Positions 24,465 to 31,851 of a stretch of 32,877 nucleotides of DNA are shown here, in pieces. Origin of the DNA: Chloroflexota bacterium (GTDB lineage: Bacteria; Chloroflexota; Anaerolineae; Aggregatilineales; Phototrophicaceae); the NCBI GenBank assembly GCA_026707745.1, contig JAPOWG010000045.1:1-32877 (forward strand). The letters are read 5' to 3'. Position numbers and translations under genes: made by a program. The notes below the pieces were generated by a model. That model saw only the letters and a list, made by a program, of their open reading frames with translations. It searched no databases and had not been told where the DNA came from. Numbering within the stretch: the stretch's first letter is position 1; each line of letters begins with the position of its first letter.

Positions 24465-26276
24465 ATGTCAGCACAATATATTCACGTATCGGTGGCTTGG
24501 CCCTACGCCAACGGCGACCTGCATATCGGGCACCTGGCGGGCGCCTATCTGCCGGCCGATATCTTCGCGCGCTATCATCGCCTGCGGGGGGATCACGTGC
24601 TGATGGTCAGCGGATCGGACAGCCACGGCACGCCGATCACGGTCGAAGCCGACAAGCGCGGCACGACGCCGCTCGCGATCTTTGAACATTATCACGAACG
24701 CTTCTTGCAGACGCAGCGGAAAATCGGCGTTAGCTACGATCTCTTCACTCACACCGACACAGAGAACCATCATCAAGTGGCGCAGGACATTTTCATCACG
24801 CTGCTGGAACGCGGCCACCTGTACAAAGAGAAGCAGACCCTCCTTTATAGCGAGAGCGAAAAGCGCTTCCTACCCGATCGCTATGTCGAAGGCACCTGCT
24901 ATATCTGCAAGTACCCCTATGCGCGCGGCGATCAATGCGAAAACTGCGGCAATCTCATGGATGCCATCCAATTGATTGATCCGCACAGCCGCAACAATCC
25001 CGATGACAAATTGATACCGCGCGAATCCGAGCATTATTTTCTCGATCTTGGGGGGTTCACCGAGCAGATCCTGGCATACCTCGCGGCGCATGAGCATCAT
25101 TGGCGACCCAACGTCAGTACCTTCAGCCAGAACTTCGTCAAGGATGGGCTGCGCGGACGACCCATCACCCGCGATATCGATTGGGGCGTGCGTGTGCCCC
25201 TGGAAGGCTGGGAAGACAAACGGCTCTACGTCTGGTTTGACGCGGTCATGGGTTATTTCACCGCCAGCATCGAATGGGCGAGAAACATCGGCAAGCCCGA
25301 CGAATGGAAAAAGTGGTGGTATAACCCGGATGCTAAAATCTATAACTTCATCGGCAAAGACAATATCCCCTTCCACACCATCATCTGGCAGGCGGAACTG
25401 CTGGGCATCGACGGCATCTACAACGACGACGATCCTGTCTATGGCGATATTCCCTTGCAGTTGCCCTACGATGTACCCGCCAACGAATTTATGAATATCG
25501 AGGGCCAGCAATTCTCGACCTCGCGCAATTGGGCCGTCTGGCTGCCCGACCTGCTGGAGCGCTACCAAGCCGATGCCCTGCGCTTTTATGTCGCCCGTAC
25601 TTTCCCGGAGCGGCAAGACAGCGACTTTTCCTGGGAGGGCTTCCTTGCGCGCGTCAACAACGAATTGCTGGCGGCCTGGGGCAATCTGGTCAATCGCATG
25701 TTGGGTTTCGCCTTCAAGCGCTTTGATGGCGCTGTACCTGCTCCCGACGAATTGACCGCCGCCGACCGCGAAATCATCGCGGCAACCGAAGCCGGCTTCG
25801 ATTCGGTCGGCGCTCTGCTGGAGCAAGTGCGCCTCAAAGAAGCGCTGGAAGAGACGCTGAGCCTGGCGCGCGATGTCAACGCCTGGCTCAACGAGCGCGA
25901 ACCCTGGCAGTCGATTAAATCCGACCGCGCCGACGCCGCGCGTTCCGTGTATGCCGCGCTGCGCTGCATCGACAACTTGAAGATCCTCTTCGCGCCCTTC
26001 ACGCCCTTCAGCTCCCAGAAAGTGCACGAGATGCTCGGCTATGAGGGGCAGCTCTTCGGCGAGCTCAACATCGAGAAGTACAACGAAGAAACGCGCGATC
26101 ATCTGGCGCTGGTCTATGACGGGGGGAAAGCCATAGGGGAGTGGAAAGCGAGCAACTTGCAACCGGGCCAGGCCCTGCGCCAGCCCTCGCCGCTCTTCAC
26201 CAAGCTCGATCCCGAGATCGTCGAGCAGGAGCGTCAGTACCTGGGGAATGAGCGGGTGGAGAGGGAGATAGTGTAG
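24465..26276 (+). CDS. metG: Methionyl-tRNA synthetase
   Basis: This class I synthetase of about 603 residues charges tRNA-Met. The HIGH motif is LHIGH at 19-23. The inserted zinc knuckle has C145, C148, C158 and C161 (CYICKYPYARGDQCENC), and the KMSKS-loop equivalent is QFSTSR at 349-354, where the usual first lysine is Q. The anticodon-binding helical domain follows, with WGNLVNRM and NEREPWQSIKSD. There is no C-terminal tRNA-binding (EMAP/Trbp111-like) extension. The ATG at 24465 has AGGGG at about seven bases; a TTG at 24417 lies in frame inside the leader and is unlikely. Expression is probably controlled by the terminator-containing leader. Confidence 0.95.
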   Translation: MSAQYIHVSVAWPYANGDLHIGHLAGAYLPADIFARYHRLRGDHVLMVSGSDSHGTPITVEADKRGTTPLAIFEHYHERFLQTQRKIGVSYDLFTHTDTENHHQVAQDIFITLLERGHLYKEKQTLLYSESEKRFLPDRYVEGTCYICKYPYARGDQCENCGNLMDAIQLIDPHSRNNPDDKLIPRESEHYFLDLGGFTEQILAYLAAHEHHWRPNVSTFSQNFVKDGLRGRPITRDIDWGVRVPLEGWEDKRLYVWFDAVMGYFTASIEWARNIGKPDEWKKWWYNPDAKIYNFIGKDNIPFHTIIWQAELLGIDGIYNDDDPVYGDIPLQLPYDVPANEFMNIEGQQFSTSRNWAVWLPDLLERYQADALRFYVARTFPERQDSDFSWEGFLARVNNELLAAWGNLVNRMLGFAFKRFDGAVPAPDELTAADREIIAATEAGFDSVGALLEQVRLKEALEETLSLARDVNAWLNEREPWQSIKSDRADAARSVYAALRCIDNLKILFAPFTPFSSQKVHEMLGYEGQLFGELNIEKYNEETRDHLALVYDGGKAIGEWKASNLQPGQALRQPSPLFTKLDPEIVEQERQYLGNERVEREIV

Positions 26277-26288
26277 CAGCGTAGTTAT

Positions 26289-26303
26289 GTCGGGTCGACC
26301 GAC
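26289..26303 (+). terminator. Short hairpin after metG
   Basis: GTCGG and CCGAC form a five-pair stem with a five-base loop 13 bases after the metG stop, without a T-run. It is a weak end-of-transcript structure. Confidence 0.25.
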
Positions 26304-26416
26304 GGTCATTGTTGGCGGTCAGTGTCTACGCGACCTACGCAACCTATCCACTTCGCTCGTTTAGTCTCTTGCTAATGCGTGAGCTGTGGCGGAGAGATCG
26401 CTTTGGGATACGACTA

Positions 26417-26425
26417 TGGTATGAT
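26417..26425 (+). promoter_or_regulatory. Extended -10 promoter of hicBA
   Basis: TGGTATGAT matches the extended -10 pattern (TG-n-TATGAT). No good -35 is present, as is usual for this class. Transcription would start near 26432, about 25 bases before the hicB ATG. Confidence 0.5.
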
Positions 26426-26455
26426 TGCTTCACCGAGAGGTCAAAGGAAAGAGAC

Positions 26456-26677
26456 ATGCGAAGGGATCTAACAATATCCATCGTACAGGATGGAGACATG
26501 TTCGTCTCTCACTGCGTCGATTTGGATATAGCGAGTCAAGGCCAGACGAGCGAAGAAGCGATAGAGAATATCAAAGAGGCCGTAACGTTGTTTCTGGAAG
26601 AAGCATCGGAAGAAGAAATCGCGGCGCGTTTTGATCAATGCGGATTCATCGAACAAGTGAGCTTCGAAATTGCCTAA
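26456..26677 (+). CDS. hicB: HicB-family antitoxin
   Basis: This 73-residue protein is the antitoxin of a type II pair. It shows the HicB partial RNase H-like fold: LTISIVQDGDMFVSHCVDLDIASQGQTSEEAIENIKEAVTLFLE in layout, with the SQG-T-EEA-ENI-EA pattern typical of the family. It has no C-terminal DNA-binding domain, as in short HicB forms. The ATG at 26456 lies behind AAAGGAAAGAG; upstream in-frame codons to 26309 look non-coding. The stop overlaps the start of hicA by eight bases, so translation is coupled. Order antitoxin-toxin is the reverse of E. coli hicAB but common elsewhere. HicB would neutralise HicA and may repress the operon. Confidence 0.88.
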   Translation: MRRDLTISIVQDGDMFVSHCVDLDIASQGQTSEEAIENIKEAVTLFLEEASEEEIAARFDQCGFIEQVSFEIA

Positions 26678-26903
26678 ACGGAGAATACTATCCGGTCGGC
26701 AAGTATGTGATATTTTGAGATTGCATGGATTCTCAGAGGCTCGACAGAAGGGCAGCCATGTAATCATGCAGAAAGCGATCCTTCTGCCAAATGGACAGAA
26801 GTCCACCATTACCGTTCCCGTGCCTAATCACAAGGAATTGCGTCCGGGAACGTTAGCCTCAATCATCCGCCAGTCACGCCTGCCTCGTGAATCTTTTGAA
26901 TGA
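26670..26903 (+). CDS. hicA: HicA-family mRNA interferase toxin
   Basis: This 77-residue protein has the double-stranded-RNA-binding-like fold of HicA toxins, which cleave mRNA independently of the ribosome. Key signs are LSGRQVCDILRLHGF, then the catalytic-histidine block KGSHVIM (27-33), and the VPVPNHKELRPGTLASIIRQSRL tail with its helix. The catalytic H30 is intact, so the toxin is probably functional. The start is a TTG at 26670 inside the end of hicB. Another start is possible only further in, which would cut the first strand. It forms a complete toxin-antitoxin pair with hicB and sits directly upstream of an abortive-infection-like gene. Confidence 0.88.
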   Translation: MPKRRILSGRQVCDILRLHGFSEARQKGSHVIMQKAILLPNGQKSTITVPVPNHKELRPGTLASIIRQSRLPRESFE

Positions 26904-26928
26904 ACTAGAATCTATATGACCTATGAAG

Positions 26929-26949
26929 GGGCGACTTATCAGGTCGCCC
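26929..26949 (+). terminator. Hairpin between hicA and the Abi-like gene
   Basis: A perfect seven-pair stem (GGGCGAC with GTCGCCC) with a seven-base loop lies 26 bases after the hicA stop. It lacks a T-run. It may reduce read-through into the next gene or stabilise the hicBA message. Confidence 0.4.
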
Positions 26950-27048
26950 GCGACTAATCATGCCTGCAAGAATCGCAATGGTGGTCATTTGGCGACTATT
27001 GATGGAGTTAGCCAGAATAGGGTCAAACGATTACCTCGCGGAGAAACG

Positions 27049-27879
27049 ATGAGTAGTCTAACTGCTGCAGAAAAAGTTTACTTTGAGGATATCCTAGACA
27101 TGGGTGATGGATATGTGCTTGATTTCAACAATGCCACATTTGAGGAATTCTTTAGAAGCTACGGCATCGCGATCTATGGTGACCAGAAATATCTCAAGAA
27201 CAGCGGATCTAAAGCATGGAGATTACGCGCATTTTGGGAGCAGGATCCTGATGAAAGAGTAGCGCGTGTTTTAAGCGACCTTCTTGATAGATATGAAGCG
27301 ATATGTGAAACGCAAGGTCACGATCGTAAAGTGAATGTTCTCAGAAAATCCCGTGATATTATTGCTAGGCTATCCGGCAGAACCAGATTCACAAAACCTG
27401 TCACTGCCGATCAGTTTCTAGAAGAGCAAATAGAATTACCCAGCTTACAGAAACTGCCCGTAGAATCGGCGGTGGTTGGAGTCATTAAGGAAAGGTTGCA
27501 AGAAGCTGAGCTCGTTTCCCAAGCGGGAGCACACTTGTCGACAATCTTCCTGTGTGGAAGTGTTCTGGAAGCAGTGCTTCTCGGTGCAGCAAACGACAAG
27601 CCCGAACAGTTCAATCGGTCTGGATCAAGTCCGAAGACATCTGAAGGCAAAGTAAAGAAATTTCATGAATGGAGTTTGTCAGATTTGATCAATGTAGCTT
27701 GTGACATAGGATTGCTTGAACCAGATGTGAAGGAGTTTAGTCACGGACTGCGCTCCTTTAGAAACTATATCCACCCTTATGAGCAAATGAGCTCTGGATT
27801 TGTACCTGACAAGCATACCGCAAGCCTTTGCTTTCAGGTTCTGAAGTTGGCTCTCGCAAGTGTTGCAGGTGAGCGCTAG
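27049..27879 (+). CDS. Abortive-infection-like protein (AbiJ-NTD/HEPN-type)
   Basis: This 276-residue protein, from the ATG at 27049 preceded by GGAG, has two parts. Residues about 5-85 (AAEKVYFEDILDMGDGYVLDF, FEEFF, then SKAWRLRAFWE) match my memory of AbiJ-type N-terminal domains found in phage-defence proteins. Residues about 145-272 form a helical domain with AGAHLSTIFLCGSVLEAVLLG and KVKKFHEWSLSDLINVA. Its LRSFRNYIHPYEQ segment has R235-x6-H242 (and R238-x3-H242), reminiscent of the HEPN ribonuclease motif. The gene is visibly AT-richer, with AGA and ATA codons, than its neighbours, suggesting transfer. It follows hicBA. A defence role is inferred; the family should be checked by profile search. 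Confidence 0.65.
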   Translation: MSSLTAAEKVYFEDILDMGDGYVLDFNNATFEEFFRSYGIAIYGDQKYLKNSGSKAWRLRAFWEQDPDERVARVLSDLLDRYEAICETQGHDRKVNVLRKSRDIIARLSGRTRFTKPVTADQFLEEQIELPSLQKLPVESAVVGVIKERLQEAELVSQAGAHLSTIFLCGSVLEAVLLGAANDKPEQFNRSGSSPKTSEGKVKKFHEWSLSDLINVACDIGLLEPDVKEFSHGLRSFRNYIHPYEQMSSGFVPDKHTASLCFQVLKLALASVAGER

Positions 27880-28055
27880 GCTTTTGGCTTGAAAAACTGC
27901 CTCAGTTGATCAAGAGCGAACAGTGGATTTACCTCGTCGATCAATTCAATGTGGCGGTCATGCAGACAATGGTTGCCTGGGGAAGAGTTATGTTTTACCC
28001 AATCCCCCCACCCCCATGCTATACTCCCCACAACACCACCCACAGGAAACCAACC

Positions 28056-29135
28056 ATGCCCGCAATCGACCCCCGCTGGACATCCGTCGCCGACGTCCTC
28101 GTACACTACTCAACCGCCGTCCATCCCGGCGAGCGCGTCATGATCGCCATGGGCGAAACCGAAACCTTCCCGCTGGCCCATGCCGTCTACGAGAGCTGCA
28201 TCAAAGCCGGCGCTTACCCGCAAGTGCAATTTCTCTCGGAAAAACTGCGCCACAGCCTGCTCCAACACGGCTCAGCCGAGCAACATAGCTGGCTGCCGGA
28301 AATCGAGGCGCAGGGCATGGCCTGGGCAGATGTCTACTTCGGCTTGCGCGGCGCTTACGACTTAAGCCTGCACGACGACATCCCGGCGGCGGTGTTGGCG
28401 GCCAATCAAGCGTCCATGGGCAAAATTTCCACCTTGCGCTGGCAAAAGACGCGCTGGTGCCTGGTCCGCGTACCCAACGCGGAACTGGCGCGACAAGCTG
28501 ACACCGACCTGACAACCATCGAAGACATGTTCTTCGCCGCCTGCCTCTTGGACTATCCCGCCGCCTCGAAACAGTGGCATCGGCAAGCCGCCCGGCTCGG
28601 GGGCAGCGAGACCGTGCGCATCGTCGCAGGCGACGAGACCGACCTCGCATTCTCCGTTTGCGGACGGCAATGGAAGGTTTTCGACGGCAAGATTAACCTG
28701 CCCGATGGCGAGATCTATACCGCGCCGGTCAACATGACGCTGAACGGCAAGATACACTTCGAACTACCCGGCGTACTCGGTGGCCAGTTGGTGCATGACA
28801 TTCGCCTGGCATGGAAAGACGGCGATCTGATTCAGGCTAGCGCGTCGTCGAATGAAGACTTCCTGTGGCGCATTCTGGCAACGGACGCCGGTTCGCGCCG
28901 GCTGGGCGAGTTTGCCTTTGGTATGAATCCCTACGTCAACCGCTTTTGCAAGGATATACTAATCGACGAGAAAATCGGCGGCACGATTCATTTGGCATTG
29001 GGCCGGGCTTATCCCGAATGTGGCGGGGTCAATCAGTCCAGTATCCATTGGGATTTGATCAAGGACCTGCGGCAGACCGGTTCGGTCTTCGTCGATGGCG
29101 TGCCCGTATTGGCGGATGGCGAGATCTTGATCTGA
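28056..29135 (+). CDS. M29-family aminopeptidase
   Basis: This metallo-aminopeptidase of about 359 residues belongs to the thermophilic aminopeptidase (AmpS/PepS, M29) family. Likely metal and catalytic residues are E219 in DGEIYTAPV, E285 in GEFAFGMNP, H312 in IHLALGRAYP, Y319, H331 and D333 in SSIHWD, all at the usual spacing. The N-terminal half carries the typical VHPGERVMIAMGETE and the AVYESCIKAGAYPQV segments. AGGAAA lies eight bases before the ATG at 28056; an upstream ATG at 27906 would add 50 non-family residues. TATACT at 28020-28025 is a candidate -10. It releases N-terminal amino acids from peptides and precedes a carbohydrate-type importer. Confidence 0.88.
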   Translation: MPAIDPRWTSVADVLVHYSTAVHPGERVMIAMGETETFPLAHAVYESCIKAGAYPQVQFLSEKLRHSLLQHGSAEQHSWLPEIEAQGMAWADVYFGLRGAYDLSLHDDIPAAVLAANQASMGKISTLRWQKTRWCLVRVPNAELARQADTDLTTIEDMFFAACLLDYPAASKQWHRQAARLGGSETVRIVAGDETDLAFSVCGRQWKVFDGKINLPDGEIYTAPVNMTLNGKIHFELPGVLGGQLVHDIRLAWKDGDLIQASASSNEDFLWRILATDAGSRRLGEFAFGMNPYVNRFCKDILIDEKIGGTIHLALGRAYPECGGVNQSSIHWDLIKDLRQTGSVFVDGVPVLADGEILI

Positions 29136-29217
29136 TTCTTGAGCGAGGAGGCGCTTATCGAACGAAGTCCATCGCAATTCCTCTTTTACTTACTAATTCA
29201 GCAAGAAGGAGTGTACG

Positions 29218-30690
29218 ATGTCCAAGAAAAGCTTGAGCCGCCGCGATTTTCTGCGCATGAGCGGCGCGGCCGGCGCCGCTGTCGCCGGCGGACTGACGCC
29301 CTTGGCCAATCTTTCGCGCGTCGCCGCCCAAAGCGACACCACCATCAACGTTCTGACGGTGGGCGATCCCTGGGATCTGGCGCTGCAAAACGTGGTTGAT
29401 CAATTCACCGAGATGACCGGCATCGGCGTCAATATCGAGTCCCTGGGCTATACGGCGCTGCAAGCGCGCCTGGTCAACGCCTTCCTGACGCAAAGCGCGG
29501 ATGCCGACGTCATCGCCGTTGACCAGATGTGGATCAGCCAATATGCCGACAACGGTTGGATTCGCTCGCTCGATGAATTTATTTCGGCCGATTCCGATTC
29601 CGCCATCGACGACTTCGTGCCGGAATGCCTCTATTCCTTGAGCACCTGGCGCAATCACGTCTGGACGCTGCCCATCGCCTCTTATGGCCAGGGCATCATG
29701 TACCGCACCGACCTCTTTGAAGCGGCTGGCCTTGATCCGCTGCCCTCGTCCGTGGCCGACGCTGGTGACTGGACCTGGGAAGACTATTTCGGCATCCTCG
29801 ACCAGATCAACGGCATGGACCTCGATGGCACCAGTATGTACGGCACCACCGTCATCGGCGCGCAGCCCGTGCCCGTCGTTCATATGTACACGCAGCTTTC
29901 CGCCAGCTACGGCACACGCTGGTTCACACAGTTCCCCGAAGCGCCCTGGGACTTCAGCCCCACCATCAACAGCGAATCCAATGTCGCTGCGCTTCACGAC
30001 TGGAACCGCCTCTATGGCTGGTCGCCGCCGGAATCGATCAACTACCTCTGGTTCGATGCCGGCACGCGCTTCTCGCAAGGCGATATCGGCATGTTCTATC
30101 ACTGGACGCCCTATTTCTACCTGGTCAACAACGAAGGCTATCTCACCGGCACGCCCTCGCCAGTGGTCGACAAGTTCGAGACGGCCGTGCTGCCGACGCA
30201 GACCGCCGGCGGCGATCAGGTCGTTAGCCTGGGCGGCTGGTCGCTGGGTATGCCATCCACCTCCGCCAATCAAGACGCCGCCTGGCAGTTCATCAAGTGG
30301 GCGACTGGTTCCGATGGCCAGAAGGCGATGGGGCAGGTCAATGTCGCCGGTTATCAATTCGCCGATTTCAGCCGCAAGTCCAACTACGACGATGCCGATT
30401 TGAACGCGCTGTATCCCTTCCTGGGCACGCAGCTTGAGATGATGAAGCTGGGCGATGGCAAGGTCGTTCGTCCCCCGGCGCCAATCTACACCTCGCTGGA
30501 AGGCGTTTATGGCTTGCAGATCAACCAGGCGATGACCGGCGCGGTCACGCCGGAGCAGGCGCTGGAGACCACGCAGACGCTCTTCCAGAACATCCTGAGC
30601 GGCAACCAGATGATCCCGTACAACGTCGAAAGCTTCGACGATACGCTGGACAATACCAAGGCTTTGATCGCCAGCCTGTCGGGTATGTAA
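29218..30690 (+). CDS. ABC sugar transporter substrate-binding protein, Tat-exported
   Basis: This 490-residue protein is of the cluster-B/MalE-like extracellular solute-binding family. The N-terminus has a twin-arginine signal, SRRDFLRMSG, followed by a small-residue hydrophobic core (AAGAAVAGGL) and a probable cut after RVAAQ. It lacks a lipobox cysteine, so it is not an obvious lipoprotein. The mature protein shows the usual lobes: VLTVGDPWDLALQNVVDQF, then the DVIAVDQMWISQYADNGWI block, and GWSLGMPSTSANQDAAWQFIKW near the second hinge. Family wording suggests an oligosaccharide or glycoside ligand, which cannot be specified. AGAAGGAG precedes the ATG. Two permeases follow; no ATPase is present, so a shared MsmX-type ATPase is likely. 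Confidence 0.9.
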   Translation: MSKKSLSRRDFLRMSGAAGAAVAGGLTPLANLSRVAAQSDTTINVLTVGDPWDLALQNVVDQFTEMTGIGVNIESLGYTALQARLVNAFLTQSADADVIAVDQMWISQYADNGWIRSLDEFISADSDSAIDDFVPECLYSLSTWRNHVWTLPIASYGQGIMYRTDLFEAAGLDPLPSSVADAGDWTWEDYFGILDQINGMDLDGTSMYGTTVIGAQPVPVVHMYTQLSASYGTRWFTQFPEAPWDFSPTINSESNVAALHDWNRLYGWSPPESINYLWFDAGTRFSQGDIGMFYHWTPYFYLVNNEGYLTGTPSPVVDKFETAVLPTQTAGGDQVVSLGGWSLGMPSTSANQDAAWQFIKWATGSDGQKAMGQVNVAGYQFADFSRKSNYDDADLNALYPFLGTQLEMMKLGDGKVVRPPAPIYTSLEGVYGLQINQAMTGAVTPEQALETTQTLFQNILSGNQMIPYNVESFDDTLDNTKALIASLSGM

Positions 30691-30757
30691 AGCCCTGATA
30701 TACCCCCACCCTAAATCTCTCCTCGCAGGTCAGTGGAGAAGTTCAAAAGCGATAGCT

Positions 30758-30784
30758 CCCCTTCCCACATTTTGGGGGAAGGGG
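30758..30784. repeat. G/C-rich palindromic intergenic element, copy A
   Basis: CCCCTTCCC (30758-30766) and GGGAAGGGG (30776-30784) form a nine-pair stem around a nine-base loop, between the binding-protein and permease genes. The downstream GGGG-CTGGGG block resembles copy B at 31809. It probably folds in the operon mRNA and could protect or separate the upstream message. Confidence 0.6.
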
Positions 30785-30813
30785 CTGGGGTCACGTAGAC
30801 ATAGACCTACGGG

Positions 30814-31713
30814 ATGGGGACCAGTCAAAAGCGCATGAATCTCAACAGACGACTGCCATACCTCTTGCTCGCGCCATCAATCATCATCTTGCTGGCGCTG
30901 ATTTTGTATCCGCTGGGCTTCGCTCTGCGCAACAGCTTCTGGTTCTGGAACTTGCAGACCAGCGCCGTCCCGCTTTATCACTCCGGCCTGGACAACTACC
31001 GCATGGTCTTCCAGGTCACGCCCTTCACCGAAGCCCTGAAGAACACGCTTTTGCTGGCTGGCTTGGGCACTTTGGCGCAGTTCTGGCTGGGAATGGGCGT
31101 CGCGCTGCTACTGCATACCCACCTGCGCGGCATGGGCTTCTGCCGCGCTCTGCTCATCATGCCCACCACACTGGCGCCGGTGGTGGCGGGTTTTCTCTTC
31201 CGCTACTTGCTGGAGCCCAAAGGCGGCTTGCTGCCCTGGCTGCTGGAAGGCATCGGCTTTCCTGTGCCGCCGCAAGGCATTCTGGGTTACGCTGGTACCG
31301 CTCTCTTTGCCATTGGCATGGTGGATACCTGGCAGTGGACGCCCTTCTTCGCCATCGTGCTTTATGCCGGTTTGCTGTCGATATCGGAAGAAGTCAAGGA
31401 AGCCGCGCAGGTGGACGGCGCGAGCGGCTGGCGCATGTTCTGGTCGATCACGCTGCCGCTGCTGCGCCCCATTGCCGCCTTCCTGGTCATGATCCGCTTT
31501 ATGCAGCTCTTTAACAGCTTTGATCTGGTCTTTGTGCTGACCGGCGGCGGACCCGGCACCTCGTCCCGTACGCTCAGCTTCAATCTCTATCGCGAAGGTC
31601 TGGTCAATTACAACATCGGCTTGACCGCCGCCATGACCTGGCTGGTGGTTATCATCGTCACCGTCATCATCAATCTGTACATCATTTTCATCTTCCGCAA
31701 GCGGGATTGGTAG
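30814..31713 (+). CDS. ABC sugar transporter permease 1 (MalF/UgpA type)
   Basis: This 299-residue inner-membrane permease has six predicted helices. After the basic start RRLPYLLLAPSIIILLALILYPL comes a periplasmic loop, and the core begins at about residue 75 (ALKNTLLLAGLGTLAQF). The EAA loop that docks the ATPase reads EAAQVDGASGWRMFWSITLPLLRP (about 197-220), with the conserved G in DGA-G. Then FNSFDLVFVLTGGGPG, diagnostic of MalF/UgpA-type sugar permeases, and a final helix ending in FRKRDW. The ATG at 30814 or the ATG at 30835 could be the start; neither has a clear ribosome site. It pairs with the permease downstream and the binding protein upstream. Confidence 0.92.
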   Translation: MGTSQKRMNLNRRLPYLLLAPSIIILLALILYPLGFALRNSFWFWNLQTSAVPLYHSGLDNYRMVFQVTPFTEALKNTLLLAGLGTLAQFWLGMGVALLLHTHLRGMGFCRALLIMPTTLAPVVAGFLFRYLLEPKGGLLPWLLEGIGFPVPPQGILGYAGTALFAIGMVDTWQWTPFFAIVLYAGLLSISEEVKEAAQVDGASGWRMFWSITLPLLRPIAAFLVMIRFMQLFNSFDLVFVLTGGGPGTSSRTLSFNLYREGLVNYNIGLTAAMTWLVVIIVTVIINLYIIFIFRKRDW

Positions 31714-31808
31714 CATCTTAAACTCGATGTGTCCAAGTAGCTGGCGAAGGATTACATGAGGTTAAGTTTTAGGGCTGTAACTGAGGAGAGAATTTCTTAG
31801 ACGAGTCA

Positions 31809-31834
31809 CCCCTCCCCAATGCATTGGGGAGGGG
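31809..31834. repeat. G/C-rich palindromic intergenic element, copy B (perfect 26-base palindrome)
   Basis: The half CCCCTCCCCAATG is followed at once by its exact reverse complement, giving a perfect palindrome of 26 bases. A GGGGG-T-GGGG block follows at about 31837-31846. It lies between the two permease genes and directly upstream of the likely start of the second, so it could affect its ribosome access. The same general design is seen at 30758. Confidence 0.8.
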
Positions 31835-31851
31835 CCGGGGGTGGGGTTGAG

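Noticed and set aside
24870..26309. A 479-codon reverse-strand open frame opposite metG
   Set aside because: It lies entirely antisense to a clear synthetase gene. Its length follows from the codon bias and GC-rich third positions of metG, and its translation has no recognisable family features.
29155..30357. A 400-codon reverse-strand open frame opposite the sugar-binding protein gene
   Set aside because: It is a shadow of a well-supported coding gene; the His/Gly/Asp-rich translation is typical of antisense GC-rich frames.
31819..31851. ATG at 31819 as the start of permease 2
   Set aside because: It lies within the perfect palindrome and would add eleven mostly Gly residues; the TTG at 31852 gives a normal MalG-type N-terminus.
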